64,000 nt of DNA, taken from positions 27,675-91,674 of the forward strand of contig NZ_JAKEDT010000002.1 in the NCBI RefSeq assembly GCF_021462525.1. The letters run 5' to 3'. The position numbers were made by a program, and so were the translations under genes. This DNA comes from Thermus caliditerrae (lineage in GTDB: Bacteria; Deinococcota; Deinococci; Deinococcales; Thermaceae). The notes beneath the pieces are model-generated. The model searched no databases, was not told the DNA's origin, and saw only the letters and a program-made list of their open reading frames with translations. The first letter of the stretch is position 1, and every line of letters starts with the position of its first letter. Positions 15,225 to 24,243 of this stretch are shown piece by piece.

Positions 15225-16586
15225 TCAGCCCTCTTCCCGCTTGCGCCGGGCGTAGCCCTCTATGTTCCGCTGCCGGCCCCGGGCCACCGCCAGGGCGTCC
15301 TCCGGGACCTCGTGGGTGATCACGCTCCCCGCCCCCACCATGGCCCCATCCCCCACCCGCACCGGGGCCACCAGCACGCTGTTGGAACCGATGAAGGCCC
15401 CCTTGCCGATCAGGGTCTTGTGCTTGCGCTTGCCGTCAAAGTTGGCGGTGATGACCCCGGCCCCGATGTTGGCCCCTTCCCCCACCTCGGCATCCCCCAG
15501 GTAGGCCAGGTGGCCCGCCTTGACCCCGGGGTGGAGGAGGCTGTTCTTCACCTCCACGAAGTTGCCCACGTGGACCCCCTCCCGGAGGACCGCCCCCGGG
15601 CGGAGCCGGGCGAAGGGGCCCGCGTCCGCCCCGCTTCCCACCACCGCCCCCTGGGCCACGGTGTGGGCCAGGACCCGGGCCCTGGGTTCCAGCACCGTAT
15701 CCTCCAAGACGGCGTAGGGCCCCACCTCTGCCCCCTCCCCGATGCGGGTCTGGCCCTTGAGGACCACCCCTGGCCAGAGGGTGACGTCGGGGGCGAGCTC
15801 CACCGTGGGCTCGAGGTAGATGCTCTCCGGCAGGATCATGCGCACCCCCTTCCGCATCCACTCCCGGCGGAGGGCAGAAAGGAGCACCCCCTCCACCCGG
15901 GCCAGCTCCTCCCGGGTGTTCACCCCCAACGCCTCCTCCGCCACGCCCTTCACCGCCACCACCTTCCGCCCGTGGGCCCGGTAGATGGCGATGAGGTCGG
16001 GGAGGTAGTACTCCCGGGCGGCGTTTTCGTTGCGCACCTCCTTGAGGGCCGTGAAGAGGAGGCCATCAAAGGCATAGGCCCCGGCGTTCACTTCCCGGAT
16101 GGCCCTAATCTCAGGGGAAGCGTCCTTTTCCTCCACGTTGCCCAAGACCTCCTCCCCCTGGCGCAGGATGCGGCCGTAGCCCGTGGGGTCAGAAAGCTCC
16201 ACGGTGAGGAGGGCCATCCCCGCCCCCTCCTGGACCTTCACCAGCAGACCCTTCAGGGTCTCCGGGCGCAGGAGGGGGGTGTCCCCCTGCGTGACCAACA
16301 CGGGACCGGAGAAGCCCTGGAGGAAAGGCTCCGCCTGCAGGAGGGCGTGGGCGGTGCCGAGCTGCTCTTTCTGCCAGGCCACCGCCACGGGGTAGTCCCT
16401 AAGGGCCGCCGCCACCTCCTCCCCCCCGTGGCCCACCACCACCACCAGTTTCTCCGGGCTCAGGGCTAAGGCGGTTTCCACCGCGTAGGCCAGCATGGGC
16501 TTGCCGAGAAGGGGATGAAGCACCTTGGGCAGGCGGGACTTCATCCTGGTCCCCTGCCCCGCGGCCAGGATCACGTGGGCGTGCAT
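15225..16586 (-). CDS. glmU: Bifunctional UDP-GlcNAc pyrophosphorylase / GlcN-1-P acetyltransferase GlmU
   Basis: A 453-residue cytoplasmic enzyme making UDP-GlcNAc for the cell wall. The N-terminal uridylyltransferase has LAAGQGTRMKSRLPK (nucleotide-binding G-rich loop with Arg and Lys) and TQGDTPLL; the C-terminal half is a left-handed beta-helix of hexapeptide repeats (residues about 250-440), with the acetyltransferase segment around ENANIGAG and FIGSNSVL. Lies 9 nt after lgt. TAGGAT 6 nt before its ATG overlaps the lgt stop codon and may give a separate leaderless transcript. Confidence 0.95.
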   Translation of the reverse strand: MHAHVILAAGQGTRMKSRLPKVLHPLLGKPMLAYAVETALALSPEKLVVVVGHGGEEVAAALRDYPVAVAWQKEQLGTAHALLQAEPFLQGFSGPVLVTQGDTPLLRPETLKGLLVKVQEGAGMALLTVELSDPTGYGRILRQGEEVLGNVEEKDASPEIRAIREVNAGAYAFDGLLFTALKEVRNENAAREYYLPDLIAIYRAHGRKVVAVKGVAEEALGVNTREELARVEGVLLSALRREWMRKGVRMILPESIYLEPTVELAPDVTLWPGVVLKGQTRIGEGAEVGPYAVLEDTVLEPRARVLAHTVAQGAVVGSGADAGPFARLRPGAVLREGVHVGNFVEVKNSLLHPGVKAGHLAYLGDAEVGEGANIGAGVITANFDGKRKHKTLIGKGAFIGSNSVLVAPVRVGDGAMVGAGSVITHEVPEDALAVARGRQRNIEGYARRKREEG

Positions 16587-16592
16587 GGGGCT

Positions 16593-16598
16593 ATCCTA
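16593..16598 (-). promoter_or_regulatory. -10 box of glmU inside the operon
   Basis: TAGGAT on the minus strand, 6 nt before the glmU ATG and overlapping the lgt stop codon. Confidence 0.4.
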
Positions 16599-17438
16599 CC
16601 GCGAAGCCCGCCCCAGGCGGCGGAGCATGTAGAGGGCGAGGAGGATAAGGGGCAGGCTCACCACCTGGGTAGCCGTGAAGAGGCCAATGCCCAGCTCGTC
16701 GTTGCGGTAGACGGGAAGCCACAGGGGGTTCAAACGGAAGGGCTCTTCCAGCACGGAGCGCAATACGCTGTACCAGAGGATAAAATGCCAAAAGGCGTAG
16801 CCGTAGAAGGGTCTCCTCTTTAGCCAGTAATAGGCAAGGGGAAGGAGGATGAGCCCCACCAGGGCCCCGTAGATCTGGGTGAGGTGCACGGGGCCCCGCA
16901 TCAGCTCTTGGCACCGGTAGACCTGAGAGATGTCGTCAATCCCCAGGCAGACCCCGGGGAAGCCCTTGGCCCACTCGGGCCAGGTGAAGCCGATGGGCAA
17001 AGAGGTGAGGCGCCCCACGGTGTCGGAGCCGTTCATGAGGTTGCCAATCCTGCCGGCGATGATGCCCAGGGCCACCCCGGGGGTGGCGGCGTCCAGGTAG
17101 GGCCACAAGGGGTAGCCCCAGCGGCGGTGGTAGTAGAGGAAGACCAAAGCCCCGCCCAAAATGGCCCCGTGGAAGGAGAGCCCCCCGTGCCAGATGTAAA
17201 GGATCTCCGCCGGGTTTTGCAGGAAGTAGCCGGGGGAGGTGAGCACGTACCCCAACCTGGCCCCCACCACCCCCCAGACAACGGCCCAAAAGGCCACGGT
17301 CTCAAACTTCTCCGCGTCCAGGCTCCAGGCCCTAAGGCGCCGCTTGGCCAGCTCAAAGCCGATGAAGATGGCCAGGGTGAGGAGGAAGCCGTACCACTGG
17401 ATGCGCAAGGGGCCGATCTGGATCATGGTGGGGTTCAT
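16596..17438 (-). CDS. lgt: Prolipoprotein diacylglyceryl transferase Lgt
   Basis: A 280-residue inner-membrane enzyme that transfers diacylglycerol from phosphatidylglycerol to the lipobox cysteine. Seven or so hydrophobic segments; signature [13 protein letters not shown] and [15 protein letters not shown] are both present, containing the conserved His and Arg-Asn residues. ATGA overlap with the upstream glutaredoxin-like gene. Fits with the lipoprotein encoded at 9582. Confidence 0.95.
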   Translation of the reverse strand: MNPTMIQIGPLRIQWYGFLLTLAIFIGFELAKRRLRAWSLDAEKFETVAFWAVVWGVVGARLGYVLTSPGYFLQNPAEILYIWHGGLSFHGAILGGALVFLYYHRRWGYPLWPYLDAATPGVALGIIAGRIGNLMNGSDTVGRLTSLPIGFTWPEWAKGFPGVCLGIDDISQVYRCQELMRGPVHLTQIYGALVGLILLPLAYYWLKRRPFYGYAFWHFILWYSVLRSVLEEPFRLNPLWLPVYRNDELGIGLFTATQVVSLPLILLALYMLRRLGRASR

Positions 17439-17689
17439 GCCTCACCCCCTCTTTGAAGCTTCTGCATCAACTCCATCAGCGACTTCTCGTCAAAAACGCC
17501 TTCTAAAAGCACCCTATTCCCCAGAAGAAGCACGGGTACCCGGAAGGTGTAAAGGCGGAAGAGCTCGGGGTCTTGGTCCACATCCCGGCGCACATAGGGT
17601 ATTCCCAGGGTCCAAAGAGCCCTTTCCGCCTTTTCGCAAAGGCCACATCCTTCCCGGGTGACGAGGACCAGGTCCATGGGGAAAAGCAT
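17435..17689 (-). CDS. Glutaredoxin-like (DUF836-type) thiol protein
   Basis: An 84-residue thioredoxin-fold protein. The redox motif is CGLC near residue 11, followed by a helix ([12 protein letters not shown]), the [20 protein letters not shown] strand-cis-Pro segment and a C-terminal helix. Matches the short glutaredoxin-like/DUF836 group. Located between a DUF456 gene (3-nt gap) and lgt (4-nt overlap); the functional link to lipoprotein modification is unclear. Confidence 0.82.
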   Translation of the reverse strand: MLFPMDLVLVTREGCGLCEKAERALWTLGIPYVRRDVDQDPELFRLYTFRVPVLLLGNRVLLEGVFDEKSLMELMQKLQRGGEA

Positions 17690-17692
17690 ACC

Positions 17693-18175
17693 TTAGCCTT
17701 GAAAGATGGCCCGGATCACCAGGATTCCCATGGCTACGTGGACGATCACCTTGGCCACCACGCCCCCCATGAGGCCCACCAGGGTGCCCCAAGCGGCCTT
17801 CAGGGCTTCCTCGGGCCTGCGCCCCGAGAGGTACTCAAAAAGCCAGGCCAACGCGAAGGGTAAGACCAAGACCCCCACGGCCCCCAGGAAGAGGCCTAAG
17901 ATTGCCCCCAGGAAAGCCCCCCAGAGCCCCGCCCGGCCCGCCCCGTAACGCCGGGCCCCCAGGAGGGCGGCCACGTTGTCCAGGGTCATGGCGAGGAGGG
18001 CCAAGGCCCCAAGGAGGAGCCAAAACCCCACGGAAAGCTCCTGGAAGCCCACCAGGGCCTCGTGCAGGAGGGCAGCGGCCAGGATGAGGAGGGTGGCGGG
18101 CACGAAGGGAACGAAGGTGAGCAAGATCCCCGCTCCCCAGAGGGCCACAAAGAGCCAGTCGGCAAAGGCCTCCAC
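17693..18175 (-). CDS. DUF456 membrane protein
   Basis: A 160-residue membrane protein with four or five hydrophobic segments and the Gly/Ala-rich YGAGRAGLWGAFLGAILG loop typical of DUF456 proteins. Function unknown. GTG start with TAGACT 6 nt upstream and no Shine-Dalgarno; first gene of the operon leading to lgt and glmU. Confidence 0.82.
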   Translation of the reverse strand: MEAFADWLFVALWGAGILLTFVPFVPATLLILAAALLHEALVGFQELSVGFWLLLGALALLAMTLDNVAALLGARRYGAGRAGLWGAFLGAILGLFLGAVGVLVLPFALAWLFEYLSGRRPEEALKAAWGTLVGLMGGVVAKVIVHVAMGILVIRAIFQG

Positions 18176-18181
18176 GGGGAA

Positions 18182-18187
18182 AGTCTA
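18182..18187 (-). promoter_or_regulatory. -10 box of DUF456-grx-lgt-glmU operon
   Basis: TAGACT on the minus strand, 6 nt before the GTG at 18175. Confidence 0.45.
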
Positions 18188-18262
18188 GGCGGGGATGCCA
18201 TGAGAAGGGCAAGGGACATCCGCCTTGGGGAAAGCGCGTAAGCTCAGAAACGAGGAGGCGGT

Positions 18263-19324
18263 ATGGACTTTGGCCTGCCCAAGGAGCGCGCGAGCCTGAA
18301 AACCCTTCCCCCCTTTGGGGAAGAGGTCCGGGAGGGAAGGGTGGCCCTCACCCCCCAAGGGGTGCGGGAACTGGCCCAAAGGGGCCACCGGGTGTACGTG
18401 GAGCGGGGGGCGGGGGAGCGGGCGGGCTTCCCCGATGCCCTCTACGAGGAGGCTGGGGCCCGGTTGGTGAGCCGGGAGGAGGCCTTTGGGCGAGGCGAGG
18501 TGGTGCTGAAGGTGGGAAGGCCCACCCTCGAGGAGGTCGCCCTCCTCCGCCCCGAGGCCACGGTCATGGCCTTTATGCACCTGGCGGTGGCCGAGTCCAG
18601 CCTGGTGGAGGCCATGGCCCAAAAGGGCCTGACGGCCATCGGCTACGAGCTGGTGGGAGGTGAGGGGAAGCGGCCCGTCCTCAAGGCCATGAGCGAGATC
18701 GCGGGCCGCCTGGCCCCCCAGATTGCGGGAAGGCTTCTGGAGGCTCCCTTTGGCCCCGGGGTGCTCCTTTCCGGGCTGCCGGGGATTCCCCCTGCGGACG
18801 TGGTCATCCTGGGGGCCGGGGTGCTGGGCCGGGCCGCCGCCCGGGCCTTCTTGGGAACGGGGGCCTCGGTGTACGTGCTGGACAAGGAGCTCGCGCCCCT
18901 GGAGGAGGCAGCCAGGGAAGCCAGGGGAGCGGTGACCGCCCTCATTACCCAAAGCCGTCTGGAGCGCTACGCCGCCTTCGCCGATGTCCTGGTGGGGGCG
19001 GTGGCGGTGCCGGGGGAAAGGGCCCCCCTTCTCCTCTCCCGGGATCTCATGGCCCGCATGCGCCCAGGGGCGGTCCTCCTGGACTTCGCCATCGACCAGG
19101 GGGGCATCGCGGAGACGAGCCGCCCTGGGCTCTACCAGGAGATGGGCATCACCCACTTCTGCCTCCCCAACGTCCCCGCCCTGGTGCCCCGCACCGCAAG
19201 CCACGCCCTCACCGCCACCCTCCTCCCCTTCCTCCTGCAGGTGGAAGACGACCCCTTAAAGGTGCCCGAACTCCGCCAGGGAGCCTACCTCCTCCTGGGC
19301 CAGAAAGGAGGCCACCTAGAATGA
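18263..19324 (+). CDS. Alanine dehydrogenase-like enzyme (AlaDH/PNT family)
   Basis: A 353-residue protein of the alanine dehydrogenase/pyridine nucleotide transhydrogenase family. N-terminal EGRVALTP and GHRVYVERGAG match the substrate domain, and the NAD-binding motif is ILGAGVLGRAAA. The C-terminus has the conserved PNVPALVPRTASHALT stretch. True alanine dehydrogenases have a lysine and histidine in AGVVKVKEP and FTYLHLA; here the equivalents read VVLKVGRP and MAFMHLAVA, so it may act on alanine or a related amino acid. A GAGGAGG precedes the ATG. Stop overlaps the next gene. Confidence 0.8.
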   Translation: MDFGLPKERASLKTLPPFGEEVREGRVALTPQGVRELAQRGHRVYVERGAGERAGFPDALYEEAGARLVSREEAFGRGEVVLKVGRPTLEEVALLRPEATVMAFMHLAVAESSLVEAMAQKGLTAIGYELVGGEGKRPVLKAMSEIAGRLAPQIAGRLLEAPFGPGVLLSGLPGIPPADVVILGAGVLGRAAARAFLGTGASVYVLDKELAPLEEAAREARGAVTALITQSRLERYAAFADVLVGAVAVPGERAPLLLSRDLMARMRPGAVLLDFAIDQGGIAETSRPGLYQEMGITHFCLPNVPALVPRTASHALTATLLPFLLQVEDDPLKVPELRQGAYLLLGQKGGHLE

Positions 19325-20637
19325 GCTACCGCAAGAAGCTGACCTCCCCCGAGGACGCCGTGCGCCTCATCCAATCGGGGATGCGGGTCTTCGTTTCCGG
19401 CAACGCCGCCACCCCCACGCCCCTCCTCAAGGCCCTGGCCGCCCGCAAGGACGAGCTGGAGGGCGTGGAGCTCGTTCACCTCCTGCAAATGGGCGAAGAC
19501 CCCTTTGCTGGAGAGGAGATGGAGGGGCACTTCCGTCGCCGCTCCCTCTTCGTGGGCCCCACGGACCGGGAGGCGGTGAACCAGGGCCGGGCCGACTACG
19601 TGCCCATCATGCTCCACCAGGTGCCCTGGCTCTTCAAAAGGCGCATCCTCCCCCTGGATGCCGCCATCGTCCAGGTTTCCCCCCCGGACGAGCACGGCTT
19701 CTGCTCCTTGGGGGTGGAGGTCATCGCCACCAAGGCGGCCCTCGAGGCCGCCCCCATCGTGATCGCCATGGTGAACCCCAGGATGCCCCGCACCCTGGGG
19801 GATACCTTCGTCCACGTTTCCCGCCTCACCGCCATCGTGGAGATGGAATGGCCCCTGCCGGAACTCCGGCGGGAGGGCTTCGGGGAGGTGGAAAGGCGCA
19901 TCGGGGAACACGTGGCGAGCCTCATCGAGGACGGGGCCACCCTGCAGATGGGCATCGGGGCCATCCCGGACGCCGTCTTGGCCAGCCTCGAGGGCCGCCG
20001 GGACCTGGGGGTGCACACGGAGATGATCTCCGACGGGGTGCTGGAAGCCTTCGAAAAGGGCCTTATCACCGGGGCCCGGAAGACCCTCCACCCCGGCAAG
20101 GTGATCGGCACCTTCGTCCTGGGCTCGGAAAGGCTCTACCGCTTCGTCCACGACAACCCCCTCTTTGAGCTCCACCCCGCTGACTACGTGAACGATCCCT
20201 TCGTGGTGGCCCAGAACCGCAAGATGGTGGCCATCAACTCCGCCATCGAGGTGGACCTCACCGGCCAGGTGGTGGCGGACTCCATCGGCACCCGCATCTA
20301 CTCGGGCTTCGGCGGCCAGCTGGACTTCATCCGGGGGGCGGCCCGGAGCGAGGGAGGCAAGCCCATCATCGCCCTCCCCTCCACCGCCAAGGGGCATAGC
20401 CGCATCGTCCCCTACCTCCGCCCGGGGGCAGGGGTGGTCACCACCCGGGCCGACGTGCACTATGTGGTCACGGAGTGGGGGGTGGCGGAGCTTTTCGGCC
20501 GCTCCCTAAGGGAAAGGGCCCTGGCCCTGATCGAGGTGGCCCATCCTGATATCCGGGAGGAGCTCCTAAAGGCCGCTTGGGAGCGGAAGCTCCTGCCCCG
20601 AAGTTATCCGGGGTTCCGCCCGAGCTCCCAAGGGTAG
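19321..20637 (+). CDS. Acetyl-CoA hydrolase / 4-hydroxybutyrate CoA-transferase family protein
   Basis: A 438-residue CoA-transferase of the acetyl-CoA hydrolase/transferase family (class I). Conserved blocks include SGNAATPTPLLKAL near the start, SPPDEHGFCSLGVEV, QMGIGAIPDAVL, GFGGQLDFIRGA and a C-terminal TRADVHYVVTEWG. It should exchange CoA between acyl groups such as acetate, butyrate or 4-hydroxybutyrate; the exact acid cannot be told. ATGA overlap with the alanine-dehydrogenase-like gene suggests joint use in amino-acid or organic-acid catabolism. Confidence 0.88.
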   Translation: MSYRKKLTSPEDAVRLIQSGMRVFVSGNAATPTPLLKALAARKDELEGVELVHLLQMGEDPFAGEEMEGHFRRRSLFVGPTDREAVNQGRADYVPIMLHQVPWLFKRRILPLDAAIVQVSPPDEHGFCSLGVEVIATKAALEAAPIVIAMVNPRMPRTLGDTFVHVSRLTAIVEMEWPLPELRREGFGEVERRIGEHVASLIEDGATLQMGIGAIPDAVLASLEGRRDLGVHTEMISDGVLEAFEKGLITGARKTLHPGKVIGTFVLGSERLYRFVHDNPLFELHPADYVNDPFVVAQNRKMVAINSAIEVDLTGQVVADSIGTRIYSGFGGQLDFIRGAARSEGGKPIIALPSTAKGHSRIVPYLRPGAGVVTTRADVHYVVTEWGVAELFGRSLRERALALIEVAHPDIREELLKAAWERKLLPRSYPGFRPSSQG

Positions 20638-20647
20638 GGCCCGCGGC

Positions 20648-22438
20648 TCAACGCTCAAAGTACCTGAGGAAGCGCTCCTGCTTCAGGTACACGAAGCGTG
20701 GGGAAAGAGGAGGAAGCTGCCCAAGGGAAAAACGGGTGTCGTAGGACCAGTTGCGAATGGGTGGGTTATAAATGTTGCATCCGGAAGTCCGCACCCCATT
20801 CGTACCACTACCTCCTGTGCCGCACCAGGCTCCATTGACTTTCCGGGGAGTCCCCAGGCTCACAAAAGAACCTTGGTAGGTAAGGGTTTTGTCTGACCAG
20901 GTCTCGTGGAAACGGGGGTAGTTTTCCAAACCGCCGTTGTAGTTACCCCGATCCCGACCCTCTGCCCCTTCAGTCCCCCCAGTCGTATCCGTACCAGCCA
21001 GGAAGGCTGCGTTCACTGTAGTGTCGCTGGCCACCCGTTGGGAGAGCGTCAAGTTGCTCCTACTATCGTCCCAATTGTTGGACAGGATGTTGATGGAGTC
21101 CGCCAGGACGGCTGTGGGGATCCAGTCATCCCTGTTGAAGTCACCCTGGATGTAGAAGGCTTGGTCGCTGACCAGGGTCAGGCCTCGAGGACGAGGTGCT
21201 CCCGCAATGGAGGCAGAAATTGTCGAGGCGTTGCGCACCCGCACCCCGTAGTTGTTGATGGTATTGCTTTGGGGACCAAAGACGGTGAAATGGAAGACTA
21301 GACCTCCCTCGGTGGTATCATCTAGCCTGAACCCAAACGACACAGGGTTTTCGTGTACGCAATCCAAGAGCTTCTGCAGATCCACCTCGAGCATTCTTAT
21401 GGTTTTCAGCTCCCTCCAGTTGTAAAAAGAGGCCGTTGTACCAACTGCGTTGCAGCTATTCAAGGTCTGAGTGGCCACTACATCCACGACGTTGGTCCCG
21501 CCCGAGACCCTATACACTTTCACCTCTGGCGGATTAACCCCCAGGTCAAGTCCCAGTCTCAGGTCGGCTTTTTCCCAGTAGGACTTACCCGGAAGGGGGT
21601 CCAACTCCTCCGGGGCAGGAACGGTCACCGGGTTAACTCCAATCATGATGCGGTCTCCCCAGGAGCTGACTTCGCTCTGGGCATAGCTTCTTCTCTTTCC
21701 CCCCGAGCCACAACCTAGGCTTTGTGGCTGGCCATTGGGCCTATGGATGTTCACCGTTCCCGTGCAAGAATCTTGATCCTTTCGCCCTCGCAAGAGCTGC
21801 CCTGCTGTGCTCACCTGGCCCTGTATGGTCAGGGTGTTCCCAGTCCCAGCGTTGAGGTAAAGGTCCCCGTTGGTGTGCACCCGGCCATTAAGGGTCATAT
21901 TAGGTCCGGGAAGAATCTCGAGATCTTTGTTGTAAAAGGCAGCAAACTGAAACATCGGCACCAAGCGGGACTTGAACTGGAGCTCCAGAACTGCCTCCGT
22001 ACGTCCGTCGGGGCCGATGGCCTCGGAAAAGAGAATATAGCGATACTCCTGGGCCTCTAGGCCGCCAAAAAGTTCCCCAGGAGGGATGGTCACGCTCTGT
22101 GGGTTACCCGCCGCCTCCACCACGTAGGTGCGCACAGTCCGGCCGGAAAGCGTGTAGGTCTTGCAAGCAAAATCCCCTGTGCCTTGGTTGCTTCCCTCGC
22201 ATGGGTTCGTGGGGGAGGGACTAGTACCTGAGGGGCGGTTGTAGCCAAGGAACCGTTGCCGCACCTCCTCGGCCCGCAGGTTGAGGCCTGCCTCGGCAGC
22301 GTAAAAGCCCGTGGTCTGGCGGGCGCTGGCCACCGTGGTGCCGAGTTCTATGCGGGTCAAGACAAAGTAGGCGGTGAGCAGGGCCATCAGCACTGTCAGG
22401 AAGATCAGGGTGCTCACTAGGGCAAAACCTTTACGCAT
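20648..22438 (-). CDS. comZ: ComZ-like large pilin-type protein (competence/type IV pilus)
   Basis: A 596-residue protein with a prepilin-like leader: MRKG then FALVSTLIFLTVL, a single N-terminal hydrophobic helix lacking the usual Glu5, as in PilX-type minor pilins. The rest is a large Asn/Thr/Gly-rich domain. Position after three small pilins and size match Thermus ComZ, needed for DNA uptake. ATG 22438 is preferred over 22453 because GAGGAGG precedes it at proper spacing. G+C is far below neighbours: two sampled 60-nt stretches gave about 48% and 58%, against about 70% elsewhere. Confidence 0.72.
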   Translation of the reverse strand: MRKGFALVSTLIFLTVLMALLTAYFVLTRIELGTTVASARQTTGFYAAEAGLNLRAEEVRQRFLGYNRPSGTSPSPTNPCEGSNQGTGDFACKTYTLSGRTVRTYVVEAAGNPQSVTIPPGELFGGLEAQEYRYILFSEAIGPDGRTEAVLELQFKSRLVPMFQFAAFYNKDLEILPGPNMTLNGRVHTNGDLYLNAGTGNTLTIQGQVSTAGQLLRGRKDQDSCTGTVNIHRPNGQPQSLGCGSGGKRRSYAQSEVSSWGDRIMIGVNPVTVPAPEELDPLPGKSYWEKADLRLGLDLGVNPPEVKVYRVSGGTNVVDVVATQTLNSCNAVGTTASFYNWRELKTIRMLEVDLQKLLDCVHENPVSFGFRLDDTTEGGLVFHFTVFGPQSNTINNYGVRVRNASTISASIAGAPRPRGLTLVSDQAFYIQGDFNRDDWIPTAVLADSINILSNNWDDSRSNLTLSQRVASDTTVNAAFLAGTDTTGGTEGAEGRDRGNYNGGLENYPRFHETWSDKTLTYQGSFVSLGTPRKVNGAWCGTGGSGTNGVRTSGCNIYNPPIRNWSYDTRFSLGQLPPLSPRFVYLKQERFLRYFER

Positions 22439-22449
22439 CCCGTCCCTCC

Positions 22450-23376
22450 TCATTGGGAAAGCACGTTGCGCGGGAGAGCCTTGGTGACCAGCTCCCGCTC
22501 CACCTGGCCCACGCGGACCCTGAGCCTAAGCTCCAAGCCCTGAAGGGCGCGCCAAGACTGCCCCGTTTGCGGAAAGTCTCCGGAAAGCCAGGCACCCCCC
22601 GCCTGCGCCCGCACCTGAAAGTCCCTCACCCCTGTCACCACACCCTTGGCAGCAGTGTCGGCCTCCCCATTCTCGGCCAGCTTTAGCTGGGCGCCTGCCA
22701 CGAAGTAACGCCTCTCCTCTACGAGGTAAACCCGGGAGCCCAAGGGGTATGCGTTCTGCCAACGCTCCGCGTTTCCCTTATGGATTTTGACCCCGGACTG
22801 GTCCTCCGCATCGTACACAAACCACTCTCCCCGCCCCGTCAGCGGGTCGTACAGGTATGCCCGAACCTTGTCCCCGTGGCGAGTACCGGTGGCACAAGCG
22901 GGGTTCCCATCTTGGGCGCAGCGAAAGGCCCGCCAGCGGTCTATGCGGTCGTCCATACCATTGCCATCGCCATCCCTAAACTGGCACACGCTCCTATAAG
23001 CTTCAGGAAGCTGGTTTGTGTTCTTTGCCGCCACGGGAATGTTGTCCTGGTTGCCGTTGATACCATTTTGATCGCAGAGGAGCAGGACCTCATCCAGAAG
23101 GTTCCGCCGAAGGATCAACGCATCCGGTGCGCCCCCTGTCCCTTGCTTCACCTCCACCGCCGGAAAGTCAGCGGGAAGGCGCTCCCCTGCCTGGCGCACG
23201 TCCGCCACCAGGAGGTCTAGGGCAGCGCGGAGGTTCTGGTTGGTGGCGGTACGGGACTGGTCCAAAACGTAGAGACGGCGGTTGGCCAAGGTGGTGGATA
23301 GCAGTAGCCCCAGGAGAAGCGCACCAATCCCTAGGGCCACCAAGAGTTCGATGAGTGTGAAGCCGCTCTTGCGCAC
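22450..23376 (-). CDS. PilW-like minor pilin (prepilin)
   Basis: A 308-residue prepilin: leader ending in KSG, then FTLIELLVALGIGALLLG, a canonical class III signal with Glu5. The long C-terminal part and the region around residues 30-65 (QSRTATNQNLRAALDLLVADVRQAGERLP) resemble PilW-type minor pilins. The start is taken as GTG 23376, because GGAGGG lies 5 nt before it; the frame is open to 23421 but that would put 15 residues before the leader. Part of a four-gene pilin operon; stop overlaps the ComZ-like region. Confidence 0.8.
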   Translation of the reverse strand: MRKSGFTLIELLVALGIGALLLGLLLSTTLANRRLYVLDQSRTATNQNLRAALDLLVADVRQAGERLPADFPAVEVKQGTGGAPDALILRRNLLDEVLLLCDQNGINGNQDNIPVAAKNTNQLPEAYRSVCQFRDGDGNGMDDRIDRWRAFRCAQDGNPACATGTRHGDKVRAYLYDPLTGRGEWFVYDAEDQSGVKIHKGNAERWQNAYPLGSRVYLVEERRYFVAGAQLKLAENGEADTAAKGVVTGVRDFQVRAQAGGAWLSGDFPQTGQSWRALQGLELRLRVRVGQVERELVTKALPRNVLSQ

Positions 23377-23386
23377 GTTCCCTCCT

Positions 23387-23758
23387 TCACTCCAGCTTGG
23401 TGTAGACGGTTTCCACCGCATATAGGGGCGTGGTTTCCCCCGCTAAGTACACCTCCACACGCAGGTGCCGCGCCCCGGAACCGCACAAGGCGGCCTGGGA
23501 ACAGTAGCAGGTCTTGACCTTGTAGCTACGGCCACCCCGGACCTGCGTTCCCTCCTGGCAGCCACTGGTGGGCAAAGAGGTGACGTCCACCAAGCGGAGT
23601 ACCTCCAGGCGCTCCTGGGCCAGGGTAACCGCCTGGCTACGGAGCTCGGTGCGGGTGTTGACCCGCAAGTAGCCCAAAAAGCCGGCCAGGATAGGGCCTA
23701 TGAAGGCTAAGATGGCCAGGGCCACCAGCACCTCCACCAGCGTGAGTCCCCGCCTCAT
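23387..23758 (-). CDS. PilV-like minor pilin (prepilin)
   Basis: A 123-residue prepilin: MRRG then LTLVEVLVALAILAF with Glu5. A central segment has four cysteines (CQEGT.., CYCSQAALC), suggesting disulfides after export. Length and the EVLVALAIL motif fit the PilV/GspI minor-pilin group. ATGA overlap with the upstream pilin. Confidence 0.85.
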   Translation of the reverse strand: MRRGLTLVEVLVALAILAFIGPILAGFLGYLRVNTRTELRSQAVTLAQERLEVLRLVDVTSLPTSGCQEGTQVRGGRSYKVKTCYCSQAALCGSGARHLRVEVYLAGETTPLYAVETVYTKLE

Positions 23759-24243
23759 GGCCGCACCACCCCCCCACCCAGCATGACGCGCAAGGTCTTC
23801 ACCCGACCCTTTCCGTCCCGAAACTCCAGCACAGGTTCCTCGCTCTGGGAGCCCAGCAAAAGGCCCCGGCTGGTAAAGCAGACCCAGTCCGATGGCGCGA
23901 AGTCCTGGCCTGACTGGGCCCAGCGGGCCTCGAGGCGCACCCCCTCGGGCAGGTCCAGACGGAGCGCCGTGTCCTCGGTGAAGTTGGCCGCTCGGCAGCT
24001 TGGAGCATACCAGGCCCTCAAGCCGACGGGGCCCAATTCCACCCGGTAAGCGGAGGTGGTGGCCATGGCCTTGGCCCGCACCTGCTTCAGATACCCCTCG
24101 GCCTGAGTTACAGCGTCCTGCAAAGGATCCACCAAGGGCCGCAGGTTCAGCACCCCCACGGCCGCCACAACAGCCAGGATACCCATGACCACCAAGAGCT
24201 CGACCAACGTTGCCCCAAGGTTACGCACGGGTTTCACCTTCAT
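23755..24243 (-). CDS. FimT/GspH-like minor pilin (prepilin)
   Basis: A 162-residue prepilin: a seven-residue basic start (KVKPVRN), then LG and ATLVELLVVMGILAVVAAVGV with Glu5. The segment after the helix (AEGYLKQVRAKAMATTSAYRV) and the C-terminal EFRDGKGRVKTLRV fit FimT/GspH pseudopilins. First gene of the minus-strand pilin operon. The 360-bp region upstream must hold its promoter, but no consensus box stands out. Confidence 0.85.
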   Translation of the reverse strand: MKVKPVRNLGATLVELLVVMGILAVVAAVGVLNLRPLVDPLQDAVTQAEGYLKQVRAKAMATTSAYRVELGPVGLRAWYAPSCRAANFTEDTALRLDLPEGVRLEARWAQSGQDFAPSDWVCFTSRGLLLGSQSEEPVLEFRDGKGRVKTLRVMLGGGVVRP

